Assembly (NCBI RefSeq): GCF_947259345.1
Contig: NZ_CAMYLS010000021.1
Location: 1 to 50,919, forward strand
From: an uncultured Maricaulis sp.
GTDB taxonomy: Bacteria; Pseudomonadota; Alphaproteobacteria; Caulobacterales; Maricaulaceae
DNA: 50,919 bases
Direction: 5' to 3'
Shown: positions 29,209-36,373 of the stretch, piece by piece
Layout: every line of letters begins with the position of its first letter
How positions within the stretch are numbered: position 1 is the first letter of the stretch
Made by a program: the position numbers and the translations under genes
Notes under the pieces: generated by a model
The model's database searches: none
Seen by the model: the letters and a program-made list of their open reading frames with translations, nothing else
What the model was told of the DNA's origin: nothing

Positions 29209-30816
29209 TCACCGGTGTTCTTCCTCGCTGATCTCGGCCAGGCGCCTTGCATAGGCGGCCTGGGCGTCGGATTTCGAGATGATGCCCGTGACGGCCTGGG
29301 CATCCGAGCGCTCGCGGACGATGACACTGTCGATCTGTTCCGCGTCCAGCACCGCGAAGGCCCGGCCCAGCGTGTCATCCTCATAGAGGCAGGTCCCGTC
29401 GGGCACGGATTCCTCGCCCCAACTGCCCAGCGGTTCCATGACGTCGCGGACCCGCACAATTTGCAACACCAGCCGACTGGCCCCGCCGGCGATGTCATAG
29501 CCGCGCCGTCGCATCTGCAGCTGGAAGAGCGATCCCCCGAGCGTCGACTGGGATAGGATGGTGGCCAGCGAGACGGCCACCAGTACCGCGACGGAGGCTT
29601 CATAACTCGTGGTCAGTTCAAACACGATCAGCGTCGTCGAGAGGGGCGCGCCCAATACCGCGCCGGCGACTGCGCCCATTCCGATCACGGCGAAAAAACC
29701 GGGGCCGGCGGTTTGATCCCCGGTGAGGATGGTCAGGGCAATCCCGAAGGCCGAACCCAGCATCGCCCCGAGGTAGAGTGAGGGCGAGAACACGCCGCCG
29801 GCAAAGCGGCAGGCCAGCGAGATGATTGTCGCGACGGTTTTCAGGACCAGCAGGAGAAGGAGGAGGCCGAATGTGTACTCGGTAGCCAAGGCGTTTGACG
29901 TCGCCTCATAGCCGACACCGAGGATTTCCGGTGCCATCAAGGCCAGCAATCCGATCGCCAGCCCGCCGGGAATGGGCAGCAGCCAGCTGGGAATGTGAAA
30001 GCGCTCGCTCCAGCCGGCAAAAAGCGGAGGAAGATGGATGACGCCACGGTTGAACAGGATGGCCAGGCCGGCGGCGGCGACGCCGAGAACGGCTGCGGCG
30101 GGGAAGTCCCACAGGCTGGCGGCGGCCATTTCGGGCACACCGAAGACTGGTGCCTGTCCGAAATGGTGGCGTACGATCAAGGCGCCGACAACACTGGACG
30201 TTGCCACCGGTGCAATCGAGCGCAAGGCGTAGTGGCCAAGCACGACCTCGAAGGCGAATAAGGCCCCTGCGATCGGGGCGTTGAAGCTCGCGGAGACGGC
30301 GGCCGCGGCGCCGCAGGCCAGCAGGATGCGCGAACCGCGCGGCGCCATGCCGAACCACCGTCCCAGGGCCGAGGCCAGCGTGGCGCCGAGATGGACGGCC
30401 GGACCTTCGCGGCCGGCACTGGCGCCACCACCGAGTGAAATCGCGGAGAGCAAGGCGGAGTATAGGCCCGTGCGCAGATCAATCCGCCCGGCCTTGACGG
30501 CCCGCGCCTCCAGTACGTCGGCAACGCCCAGACCACGTCCGTCCGGCGACAGACCCAGGCGGCGGCCGATGCCGAGCAGGCCGGCGATAACAAATCCGGT
30601 GATGACCGGGATAAGGACCAGCCGCCAGGCGGGCAGGTTGGCGGCGGTGGAGGCCAGGCGTTCCTCTGTGGCGCCAAAGGCCGTTTGCTCGACCCAGCCA
30701 ATACCCAGTCGCAAGCCCAGCGTCGCATAGCCGGCAATGATGCCGACCACGATAGCCAGCCCCAACAGGGCCGGGCCGCGACCGTCGCGGAAAGCCTGTC
30801 CGATCCGGGTGATCAC
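29209..30816 (-). CDS. CLC-family chloride channel/transporter with CBS domains
   Basis: The protein of about 535 residues has CLC membrane helices followed by a C-terminal CBS pair (RDVMEPLGSWGEESV; TGIISKSDAQA). The gating glutamate motif GREGPAV (E137) and GGVFSPSLYLGA are present. Two positions are unusual. The serine loop usually written GSGIP reads GRGLG (residues 93-97). In FNAPIAGALFAFEV the residue matching the proton-pathway glutamate E203 of E. coli ClC-ec1 is V191, as in CLC channels. I chose GTG at 30816, which has GAGG upstream; a TTG at 30915 would add 33 residues. The gene diverges from the arsR promoter. Confidence 0.9.
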   Translation of the reverse strand: MITRIGQAFRDGRGPALLGLAIVVGIIAGYATLGLRLGIGWVEQTAFGATEERLASTAANLPAWRLVLIPVITGFVIAGLLGIGRRLGLSPDGRGLGVADVLEARAVKAGRIDLRTGLYSALLSAISLGGGASAGREGPAVHLGATLASALGRWFGMAPRGSRILLACGAAAAVSASFNAPIAGALFAFEVVLGHYALRSIAPVATSSVVGALIVRHHFGQAPVFGVPEMAAASLWDFPAAAVLGVAAAGLAILFNRGVIHLPPLFAGWSERFHIPSWLLPIPGGLAIGLLALMAPEILGVGYEATSNALATEYTFGLLLLLLVLKTVATIISLACRFAGGVFSPSLYLGAMLGSAFGIALTILTGDQTAGPGFFAVIGMGAVAGAVLGAPLSTTLIVFELTTSYEASVAVLVAVSLATILSQSTLGGSLFQLQMRRRGYDIAGGASRLVLQIVRVRDVMEPLGSWGEESVPDGTCLYEDDTLGRAFAVLDAEQIDSVIVRERSDAQAVTGIISKSDAQAAYARRLAEISEEEHR

Positions 30817-30904
30817 GCTGTCCCGCCTCGAAAAATCGATCCTGTTCGAGGTTTGGCGCGCGTCGCCTGTCAGGGTCAAGCGCGCGTCGCCTCGGAGCGG
30901 CGCC

Positions 30905-30934
30905 TTGACATGCAACCATTCAGTATCATATATC
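30905..30934 (+). promoter_or_regulatory. Sigma70-type promoter of the arsR-AHSA1 operon
   Basis: TTGACA at 30905-30910 and TATATC at 30929-30934 with an 18-base spacer (or ATATAT at 30928 with 17) form a near-consensus promoter. The predicted start falls in the palindrome at 30936-30951. Confidence 0.6.
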
Positions 30935-30935
30935 C

Positions 30936-30951
30936 GAAACCAGATGGTTTC
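30936..30951 (+). promoter_or_regulatory. Palindromic operator for the ArsR regulator
   Basis: GAAACCA-GA-TGGTTTC is a perfect 7-2-7 palindrome placed at the predicted transcription start and 11 bases before the arsR ATG. Winged-helix ArsR dimers bind such sites, so autorepression is likely. Confidence 0.65.
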
Positions 30952-30962
30952 ATGAGGTGGTT

Positions 30963-31280
30963 ATGACGATCCAGGATCACGTGTTCAAGGCTTTGGCCGA
31001 CCCGACCCGCCGCTCCATTCTGCTGATGTTGGCAGATGGTGACCGGACAGTGGGCGAGGTGGCGAGCCGTTTCGACATGACCAGACCGGCTGTGGCCAAG
31101 CATCTCAAGGTGCTGGGCGATGGCGGACTGGTCACGGTCGAGGCGCGTGGCCGTGAACGGATCAATCGCCTCAATCCGGAGCCGCTGGCGCAAGTGGCCC
31201 AGTGGGTCGCCCGGTTCGAGGTGTTCTGGGATGAGCGCCTCGCCGCCCTCAAGGCAGAAGTGGAAACGACAGATGACTGA
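30963..31280 (+). CDS. ArsR-family winged-helix repressor
   Basis: The 105-residue protein has the ArsR fold: FKALADPTRRSILLMLADGDRTVGEVASRFDMTRPAVAKHLKVL, where the helix-turn-helix is about residues 30-55, and the wing DGGLVTVEARGRERINRLN. There is no cysteine metal-site motif such as ELCVCDL, so it is of the metal-independent, ligand-type branch often paired with SRPBCC proteins. Start ATG at 30963 follows GAGG. It overlaps the AHSA1-like gene by 8 bases and has a perfect palindrome in its promoter, so it probably controls both. Confidence 0.92.
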   Translation: MTIQDHVFKALADPTRRSILLMLADGDRTVGEVASRFDMTRPAVAKHLKVLGDGGLVTVEARGRERINRLNPEPLAQVAQWVARFEVFWDERLAALKAEVETTDD

Positions 31281-31710
31281 AGCCCGTATTGAAAAATCAC
31301 TCTTCCTGAAGGCCAGCCCGGAACGGGTCTGGGACTTTCTGACACGGCCCGAATTGCTGGCCCGCTGGTTTCACCCGTCCGACACCGAGCTGGTGCCGGG
31401 TGCCGCCTATGCCCTGCTGAGCAATAATGGTGGCGGGACGAAGGTGTGCTGGGGCGATGTTCTCGAGGCCGAACCGCCGACGCGGCTGGTCTACAGCTTC
31501 ACCCATCAGTGGCTGGAAGGTCACAAGACCCGTGTGGAATGGACCTTGGCGCCGGTTGCCAACGGCACCTTGCTGAAACTGGTGCATGACGGGTTTGAAG
31601 GCGCAAAAACCGATATCTTCGAAAGCCTGTGTGATCACGACGCCGGCTGGGACGAGCATTTCGGCAATCTGCGTGAGTGCCTTGTTGAGACAGAAACCGC
31701 CCCGGCCTGA
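31273..31710 (+). CDS. SRPBCC/AHSA1-like protein
   Basis: The 145-residue protein is of the SRPBCC (START-like) superfamily, AHSA1 branch: SLFLKASPERVWDFLTRPELLARWFHPSD at the N-terminus, VLEAEPPTRLVYSFTHQW in the middle and a final helix WDEHFGNLRECL. Such proteins bind a hydrophobic ligand in a deep cavity; the ligand is unknown. It overlaps the arsR stop by 8 bases, a very common arrangement, so the pair may act as sensor and regulator of a small molecule. Confidence 0.9.
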   Translation: MTEARIEKSLFLKASPERVWDFLTRPELLARWFHPSDTELVPGAAYALLSNNGGGTKVCWGDVLEAEPPTRLVYSFTHQWLEGHKTRVEWTLAPVANGTLLKLVHDGFEGAKTDIFESLCDHDAGWDEHFGNLRECLVETETAPA

Positions 31711-31768
31711 TCTGCCGCTTGTGCCCCCGTATCGAGCGAGTAAGCTTATCGCCTGGTGCGGGGGTCAC

Positions 31769-32392
31769 ATGTCTGAATTTCAACTTCCTACGGCGAGCTT
31801 GCTCGCAGTCGCAATGCTGGGTGGCGGTGCGCTGGCAGCGCAGGATGCCAGACTCGATAGCGCGTATACGCGGATCGACGACGCCTGTTCCACAACCCAA
31901 TTGCCGGATGAGCCCGTCTACGAAACCGTGTGTCCCGGCCATGGGGCGTGGACGCTCCACATCACTTCGGGAGAGCATGGCGCGGCGGCGGCCTATATTG
32001 GCCCGGACGGGACCCGATCCGAAACCGTCTACGCCCCGATGCGCGGCCTGTATGGCAGCTTCCATACCGTGCTTGAATGGCGATTGGAGGGTGGTGAGGC
32101 CTTCGCGACAATCCACCGGTACGTCCACTATAATCCGCCCGAATTGCTGGACACGATGGGCGGTGTCGAAGAGCCCAATACACTGATTGTCACCGCACTC
32201 GCAGCCGAGGGTGGCTATACGGTCTGCCCGGTTGCCTATATCGACGCGTCGACTTTGCCCGATGCCAACGAGATCGCCCGGGATGTCGCGGACCGGCTGT
32301 CGCGCGGTTGGGATTGCGGCAATGAGGTGGTGCGTTTTGACGTCGATCTGGAGTCTGTTGATGCCTATCTGGCGCGCGTGCGGATCAAGTAG
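31769..32392 (+). CDS. Secreted protein, paralogue of 41908-42528
   Basis: The 207-residue protein has a signal peptide (LLAVAMLGGGALAAQD, cleavage near residue 24). The mature part has four cysteines (DACST, TVCPG, TVCPV, WDCGN) that match cysteines in the protein at 41908-42528, so two disulfides in the periplasm are likely. The most similar stretches are ATIHRY, TLIVTALAA and DANEIARDVADRL. I do not recognise a named family. It ends one base before the convergent ribbon-helix-helix gene. Confidence 0.8.
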   Translation: MSEFQLPTASLLAVAMLGGGALAAQDARLDSAYTRIDDACSTTQLPDEPVYETVCPGHGAWTLHITSGEHGAAAAYIGPDGTRSETVYAPMRGLYGSFHTVLEWRLEGGEAFATIHRYVHYNPPELLDTMGGVEEPNTLIVTALAAEGGYTVCPVAYIDASTLPDANEIARDVADRLSRGWDCGNEVVRFDVDLESVDAYLARVRIK

Positions 32393-32620
32393 TCAGCTTG
32401 CGTCCTGATTGGCATGGGCGCGCAGAGACCGAAGCACCCAGACACGCACCGACGAGGCCAGCGGTTCATCCTCACGCGCGGCATCAATCGCACCGACCAG
32501 GCTTGCCACCGAGCGGCCCTGCTGTTGGGCAATCCGGTCCACTTCTGCCCAGAAGTCCGGCTCCAGCGAGATGCTCGTGCGGTGGCCGGCCAGGGACAGG
32601 GAACGTTTGATGAGGGGCAT
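32393..32620 (-). CDS. Ribbon-helix-helix protein
   Basis: The 75-residue protein resembles the short RHH_4-type ribbon-helix-helix proteins of alphaproteobacteria: KRSLSLAGHRTSISLEPDFW forms the beta strand and first helix, then VDRIAQQQGRSVASLVGAID. It probably binds DNA as a dimer or is an antitoxin-like relic; no toxin partner lies next to it. In related bacteria I recall this gene near DUF4169, fumC and sspB, all present within 12 kb here. The start is taken at ATG 32620; an in-frame start 12 codons upstream is possible. Confidence 0.8.
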   Translation of the reverse strand: MPLIKRSLSLAGHRTSISLEPDFWAEVDRIAQQQGRSVASLVGAIDAAREDEPLASSVRVWVLRSLRAHANQDAS

Positions 32621-32680
32621 GGGAACTCTATTCGAACGGGATTGAAAAACTGGCATGCCAGCTGGTCTTCGGCCAGCCGG

Positions 32681-33472
32681 TCAGGCATGTGCCTCGAGCT
32701 TGATACCGAGCTTTGACCAACTGGCCGGGCCGACAACACCATCGGCGACGAGACCGGTTTGTGTCTGGAAGGTCATCACCGCTGCCTTGGTGCCCGGACC
32801 GAAATCACCATCGATTCCGGTAGCGACACCGGCGTCGCGGAGGGCGAATTGCAGACGCGCCACGACCGGCCCGCGGGCGCCTTCGCGCAGAAGCGGGAAG
32901 GCGGCGGGCTCGCCGAACAGGGCGTTTGCCAATTCCGCCTTCGCCTTGACCAGATAGCGAATTCGGTCATCCAGACCATTCAGTCCGCCATTGACCGACC
33001 AGGTGGCGGCGATGATGTCGTCGCGATCGGCATGGTCACCAATGCCGCGCTTCTGCCAGTATTCGCACGCGATAACGAGGGAGAGTGCCGGTTCGGCCGC
33101 GCGATCGGGCTCAGCCTCCAGATCGATGCCGACAGTGGCACCCAGTGATTTGTAATTGGCGCGCCCGGTGAGCTGGATCAGGCCGCGGCCCTTGAAGCGC
33201 CTGCCGTCGCCCGGCTCGGTATTGCCGAGATCAGTGCGGCCTTCATAGGCCTCGCCGGAGGCAAACTCCTCGGTGGTCTGGAATCCGGCGCTTTCATGGG
33301 CGGTCTGGGCCAGGAAATGGGCAATGCGCAGCGGCGTGTTTATGGCGTAGCGCTCCAGGGTCCCTGCAAGGGCCTCGCCTGCGATGGCGATGATCTCGCC
33401 CTGTCGCTCACCGCGGGTCCCGGAAAAGCGCGGCGCAATGGCCCGCAGGGTGTCGGCATTGACTGGCAACAT
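32681..33472 (-). CDS. GH19/lysozyme-like muralytic enzyme with peptidoglycan-binding domain
   Basis: The 263-residue protein has an N-terminal GH19-like lysozyme/chitinase domain: IAHFLAQTAHESAGFQTTEE (catalytic Glu in HES), GDGRRFKGRGLIQLTGRANY and ATWSVNGGLNGLDDR. A C-terminal peptidoglycan-binding domain of the PF01471 type follows (LREGARGPVVARLQFALRDAG... DGDFGPGTKAAVMTFQ). This is the architecture of phage endolysins and some bacterial lysins. There is no signal peptide and no holin or other phage gene nearby. It probably cuts peptidoglycan glycan strands. Confidence 0.88.
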   Translation of the reverse strand: MLPVNADTLRAIAPRFSGTRGERQGEIIAIAGEALAGTLERYAINTPLRIAHFLAQTAHESAGFQTTEEFASGEAYEGRTDLGNTEPGDGRRFKGRGLIQLTGRANYKSLGATVGIDLEAEPDRAAEPALSLVIACEYWQKRGIGDHADRDDIIAATWSVNGGLNGLDDRIRYLVKAKAELANALFGEPAAFPLLREGARGPVVARLQFALRDAGVATGIDGDFGPGTKAAVMTFQTQTGLVADGVVGPASWSKLGIKLEAHA

Positions 33473-33598
33473 GGCGCGTCTCCGATCGTGTTCTGCAACC
33501 TTAATCCCGCTTTATCGAAAGCTCAATCTCCACGCGATTGGATGGGCTCTTGCGAAACCCCCGAGACACTCCACTTATGTCGCAGGGGAGAGAACTCA

Positions 33599-34267
33599 AT
33601 GAAGACGTTTTCGGATATCCGTGCGCTGGCCACCCGGCATCATCCTGACCTTGAGGCGCGCCTTGCCGCTCACGCAGGCCCGAAGTCGCCGGATGAGCTT
33701 CGCGCCATACCCGATGATCGCTGGTTGGCCCAGATGACGCGATGCGTTTTTCAGGCTGGTTTTGTCTGGAAGGTGATCGAGGCCAAGTGGGACGGGTTCG
33801 AAGCGGCGTTCGAAGGCTTTGATCCGAACCGGATCAGCTTTTTCTCCGATGATGATATCGCGCGTCTGGTGTCAGACGCGCGCATCGTCCGCAATGGCCA
33901 GAAGATCATGGCCACGGTAGAGAATGCCCGCATGGTTGCCGACCTGTCCGCCGAGCATGGCGGCTTCGGGAACTTCATGGCGGATTGGCCATCGCATGAC
34001 CAGGCGGGGCTGCTGGCGGTATTGAAATCGCGCGGTTCGCGCCTGTCGGGTATGACCGCCCAGTATTTCCTGCGCTTTTCCGGCTGGGATGCGTGGATAC
34101 TGTCGGCCGATGTCGGCGCCGCCCTGGTGCGGGAAGGCGTGGTCGACAAGGCTCCGACCTCCAAGGCCGCGATCGCCAAATCTGCGTCGGCGATCGCCGA
34201 ATGGGCGAAAGAGGGAGCTTGCTCGCAGTCCGAGGTCAGTCGCGTGCTTGCGCTCAGCGTCGGCTAG
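33599..34267 (+). CDS. DNA-3-methyladenine glycosylase I-like protein, divergent
   Basis: The 222-residue protein matches the Tag fold: MTRCVFQAGFVWKVIEAKWDG, FEGFDPNRISFFSDDDIARLVSDARIVRNGQKI and ENARMVADL. Classical Tag starts with a Cys/His zinc motif and ends with HxxxC; both are absent here, so this is a zinc-less, divergent branch. The N-terminal 45 residues differ from E. coli Tag. It probably removes an alkylated base, but substrate range is unknown. ATG at 33599 is chosen because the conserved protein starts there. Confidence 0.8.
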   Translation: MKTFSDIRALATRHHPDLEARLAAHAGPKSPDELRAIPDDRWLAQMTRCVFQAGFVWKVIEAKWDGFEAAFEGFDPNRISFFSDDDIARLVSDARIVRNGQKIMATVENARMVADLSAEHGGFGNFMADWPSHDQAGLLAVLKSRGSRLSGMTAQYFLRFSGWDAWILSADVGAALVREGVVDKAPTSKAAIAKSASAIAEWAKEGACSQSEVSRVLALSVG

Positions 34268-34345
34268 CGACTGTTCGTGCGGCTGGATATTGCGGCGGAT
34301 TGGCGTCATCTGAGTCCTGTCACACAACTCGATGGTGGTGGCCTG

Positions 34346-34651
34346 ATGCTGCGTTGGTACAAACCCCTGCCGTTTTCCAAGTTGCGCGTCAAAGACGTGC
34401 CGGACTTGCCGGGCGTCTATGTGCTTCTGCGCGATCCGGACGATATTTCGAGTGTGTTGAAGATCGGTCCCGCCCGCTCGCTGCGTGCGATGTATGAGCG
34501 CGAGCTGGCGATCCCGGACAAGGGCCGCGGCCTGCACCCGCAAGCGATGATGTTCGCCGAAACCTGGGCTGATGCCGAGGAAGCCCAGCGCTTGATCGTC
34601 GCCTACAAGCGCAAGCATGGCCGCGCGCCGGTGATGAACTCCCAGTGGTAG
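34346..34651 (+). CDS. Small protein, possibly GIY-YIG-like
   Basis: The 101-residue protein contains LPGVYVLLRDPDDISSVLKIGPARSL, which resembles the GIY-YIG nuclease core (GVY...KIG), followed by a helix and EEAQRLIVAYKRKHGRAPVMN. The usual catalytic Arg and Glu cannot be placed with certainty, so a nuclease activity is not claimed. It lies 78 bases after the glycosylase gene on the same strand, which could mean a shared repair role; this is weak inference. Confidence 0.6.
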   Translation: MLRWYKPLPFSKLRVKDVPDLPGVYVLLRDPDDISSVLKIGPARSLRAMYERELAIPDKGRGLHPQAMMFAETWADAEEAQRLIVAYKRKHGRAPVMNSQW

Positions 34652-34667
34652 GAATTTCGGTTGGTCG

Positions 34668-34841
34668 CTAGTCGCGCTTCTTGCCGGCCAGCTCGGCCTG
34701 GCGTCGGGCGGCTTCAGCCGCCGCCGCGTCACGCAAGGCCTTGGGCGTGCCGTGGATGACGCGATTGGTTGCGGCGGTCTCCGCCTTGTCCCGGCGCGCC
34801 TTTTGTTTGCGGTATTGACGCAGATTGACGGGTTTGGTCAT
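34668..34841 (-). CDS. DUF4169-family small protein
   Basis: This is a 57-residue, very basic and Ala-rich protein (MTKPVNLRQYRKQKARRDKAE ... AAAEAARRQAELAGKKRD in two parts of one helix-like chain). It fits the short DUF4169 proteins of alphaproteobacteria, which have no known function. The ATG at 34839-34841 is chosen; the frame remains open upstream to 34907. It is convergent with the GIY-YIG-like gene. Related genomes tend to have it near fumC, which here lies 4 kb away. Confidence 0.75.
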   Translation of the reverse strand: MTKPVNLRQYRKQKARRDKAETAATNRVIHGTPKALRDAAAAEAARRQAELAGKKRD

Positions 34842-34936
34842 CCAGGCCTCGCGGAAGTCTTGCACAGTTCGTGTGCATCCAAATTCATCCCGGCAGCATC
34901 CTATCAACGGCTCGTGCGTTCGATAAGGAAAAACCC

Positions 34937-36373
34937 ATGCTGGCTTCTGCCCTCCGCGTCCTGACGGCGCCCTTTCGACTCATCCCCTGGTATGTCTGGT
35001 TGGCCGCTGCTGCGGTGCTGGCCTGGCTGGGGCGAAATATCCTCCTGATCATCGCCACGATCATTGCCTTTCACCCGATTCCCGTCCCGCCGATTTTCCA
35101 GGGCGAACCCGAGACGATTGCCGAGGCGCGCGCCCAGGACCTTCGGCATTTCCATCATGTGCGACGCAATGAGCGCTCCATGGATGACGACATGAAAGCC
35201 CGCTTTGATGCGGCTGTCGACGCGCTGGAGGCCGAGGCGGCTGATCTGACCGACGCCGAGTTCCAGCTGGCCCTGGCCCGTGTCCAGGCGATCATCGACA
35301 ATGGTCACTCCAATGGGTCGGCGACCCGCATGGTGGCGAGCTTCCCGCGCTTGCCGGTGCGCTTCACCTGGTTGGATGGCGAGCTCCGCGTGATGCGCGC
35401 CTTGCCCGACCAGCAAGCCCTGCTGGGCGCCGAGCTGACCCATGTTGGTGGCATTCCGGCTGACGAAGCCATGATGCGCTTCCGCGATGCCTTTGGCGGC
35501 GTTGATGCGAGCTTTGTGACCTTTGCGCCGCTCTTTCTCGATACCCCGGATTATCTGGCCGCGGTCGGCATCACGGACACGACGCTGCGCCTGCGCTTTG
35601 ATGATGGGCGTGTGGAAGAGGTGAGCCTGTCCCCGGTCGAGCCGGTCGAGGGTGCGAACCGCTATTATTCGGGCGATCTGGTCCTGCCGAACTGGCGTGA
35701 AACAGACGATTGGCTGAGCGTGCGTCCGGCCGCCGAGCCGCTTTATCTGCAACACACGGACCGCGGCTATTGGTTCCAGGCCCTGCCGGACATGGACGCG
35801 GTCTATCTCAATCTGGCCCGCAATTATGATGATGAGAGCGGCGAGAGCCTGCCCGATTTTGTCATCCGTGCGGGTGACGAGATCGCGGCCATGGCCCCGT
35901 CGGTCATCATTGTCGACCAGCGCATGAATGGCGGCGGCGACCTGACCATCACCGAACCGCTGATGTCCCGCCTGGGCGAGATTGTCGGGCCCGATGGGCG
36001 CGTGTACTTGCTCACCAGCGGCAGCACCTTCTCGGCCGGTATCGTCAATCTGGCCATGGCCAAGGAAGCCGCGCCGGAGCAGGTTCGTCTGGTCGGGTCG
36101 GAGATTGGCGACCGTCTCCAATTCTGGGCTGAGGGCTGGTGGTTCTCGCTGCCAAACTCCGGTTTCCGGGCGCGTTACTCCACGGGTTTCTACGACCTGC
36201 AGAATGGTTGTGAGGGCCTTTTCATCTGTCCCTGGGGCAGTCTGCACATCTTCCCGGTCATCGTGGATGATCTCGATATCGACATTCCGGCTCCCATGAA
36301 CTGGGACGATTATGTCGCGGGCCGCGACCCGGCCATGGAGGCGATCCGGGCGATCGAAACGGGCGATGAGTAG
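34937..36373 (+). CDS. Membrane-anchored S41-type peptidase
   Basis: The 478-residue protein has an N-terminal membrane helix (WYVWLAAAAVLAWLG) and then an extracytoplasmic S41 tail-specific-protease-like domain. It has a PDZ-like stretch (GAELTHVGGIPADEAMMRF), the S41 core VIIVDQRMNGGGDLTIT and the likely nucleophile segment LLTSGSTFSAGIVNLAM. Two cysteines near the C-terminus (NGCEGLFICPW) may bond. It probably cleaves periplasmic peptides. AAGGAAAA precedes ATG 34937. It overlaps the next gene by 8 bases, so the two are translated together. Confidence 0.85.
   Translation: MLASALRVLTAPFRLIPWYVWLAAAAVLAWLGRNILLIIATIIAFHPIPVPPIFQGEPETIAEARAQDLRHFHHVRRNERSMDDDMKARFDAAVDALEAEAADLTDAEFQLALARVQAIIDNGHSNGSATRMVASFPRLPVRFTWLDGELRVMRALPDQQALLGAELTHVGGIPADEAMMRFRDAFGGVDASFVTFAPLFLDTPDYLAAVGITDTTLRLRFDDGRVEEVSLSPVEPVEGANRYYSGDLVLPNWRETDDWLSVRPAAEPLYLQHTDRGYWFQALPDMDAVYLNLARNYDDESGESLPDFVIRAGDEIAAMAPSVIIVDQRMNGGGDLTITEPLMSRLGEIVGPDGRVYLLTSGSTFSAGIVNLAMAKEAAPEQVRLVGSEIGDRLQFWAEGWWFSLPNSGFRARYSTGFYDLQNGCEGLFICPWGSLHIFPVIVDDLDIDIPAPMNWDDYVAGRDPAMEAIRAIETGDE

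Noticed and set aside
30856-30892. 13-base direct repeat GCGCGCGTCGCCT (two copies, 24 bases apart) as an operator
   Set aside because: It is a low-complexity GC-rich repeat outside the mapped promoter elements; evidence is too weak.
30817-30915. Longer CLC protein starting at TTG 30915
   Set aside because: It has no ribosome site, lies in the arsR promoter region and would add only non-conserved residues; GTG 30816 has GAGG upstream.
34904-36247. 447-codon minus-strand frame
   Set aside because: It is antisense to the S41 peptidase gene and has a low-complexity, His/Arg/Gln-rich composition typical of shadow frames.
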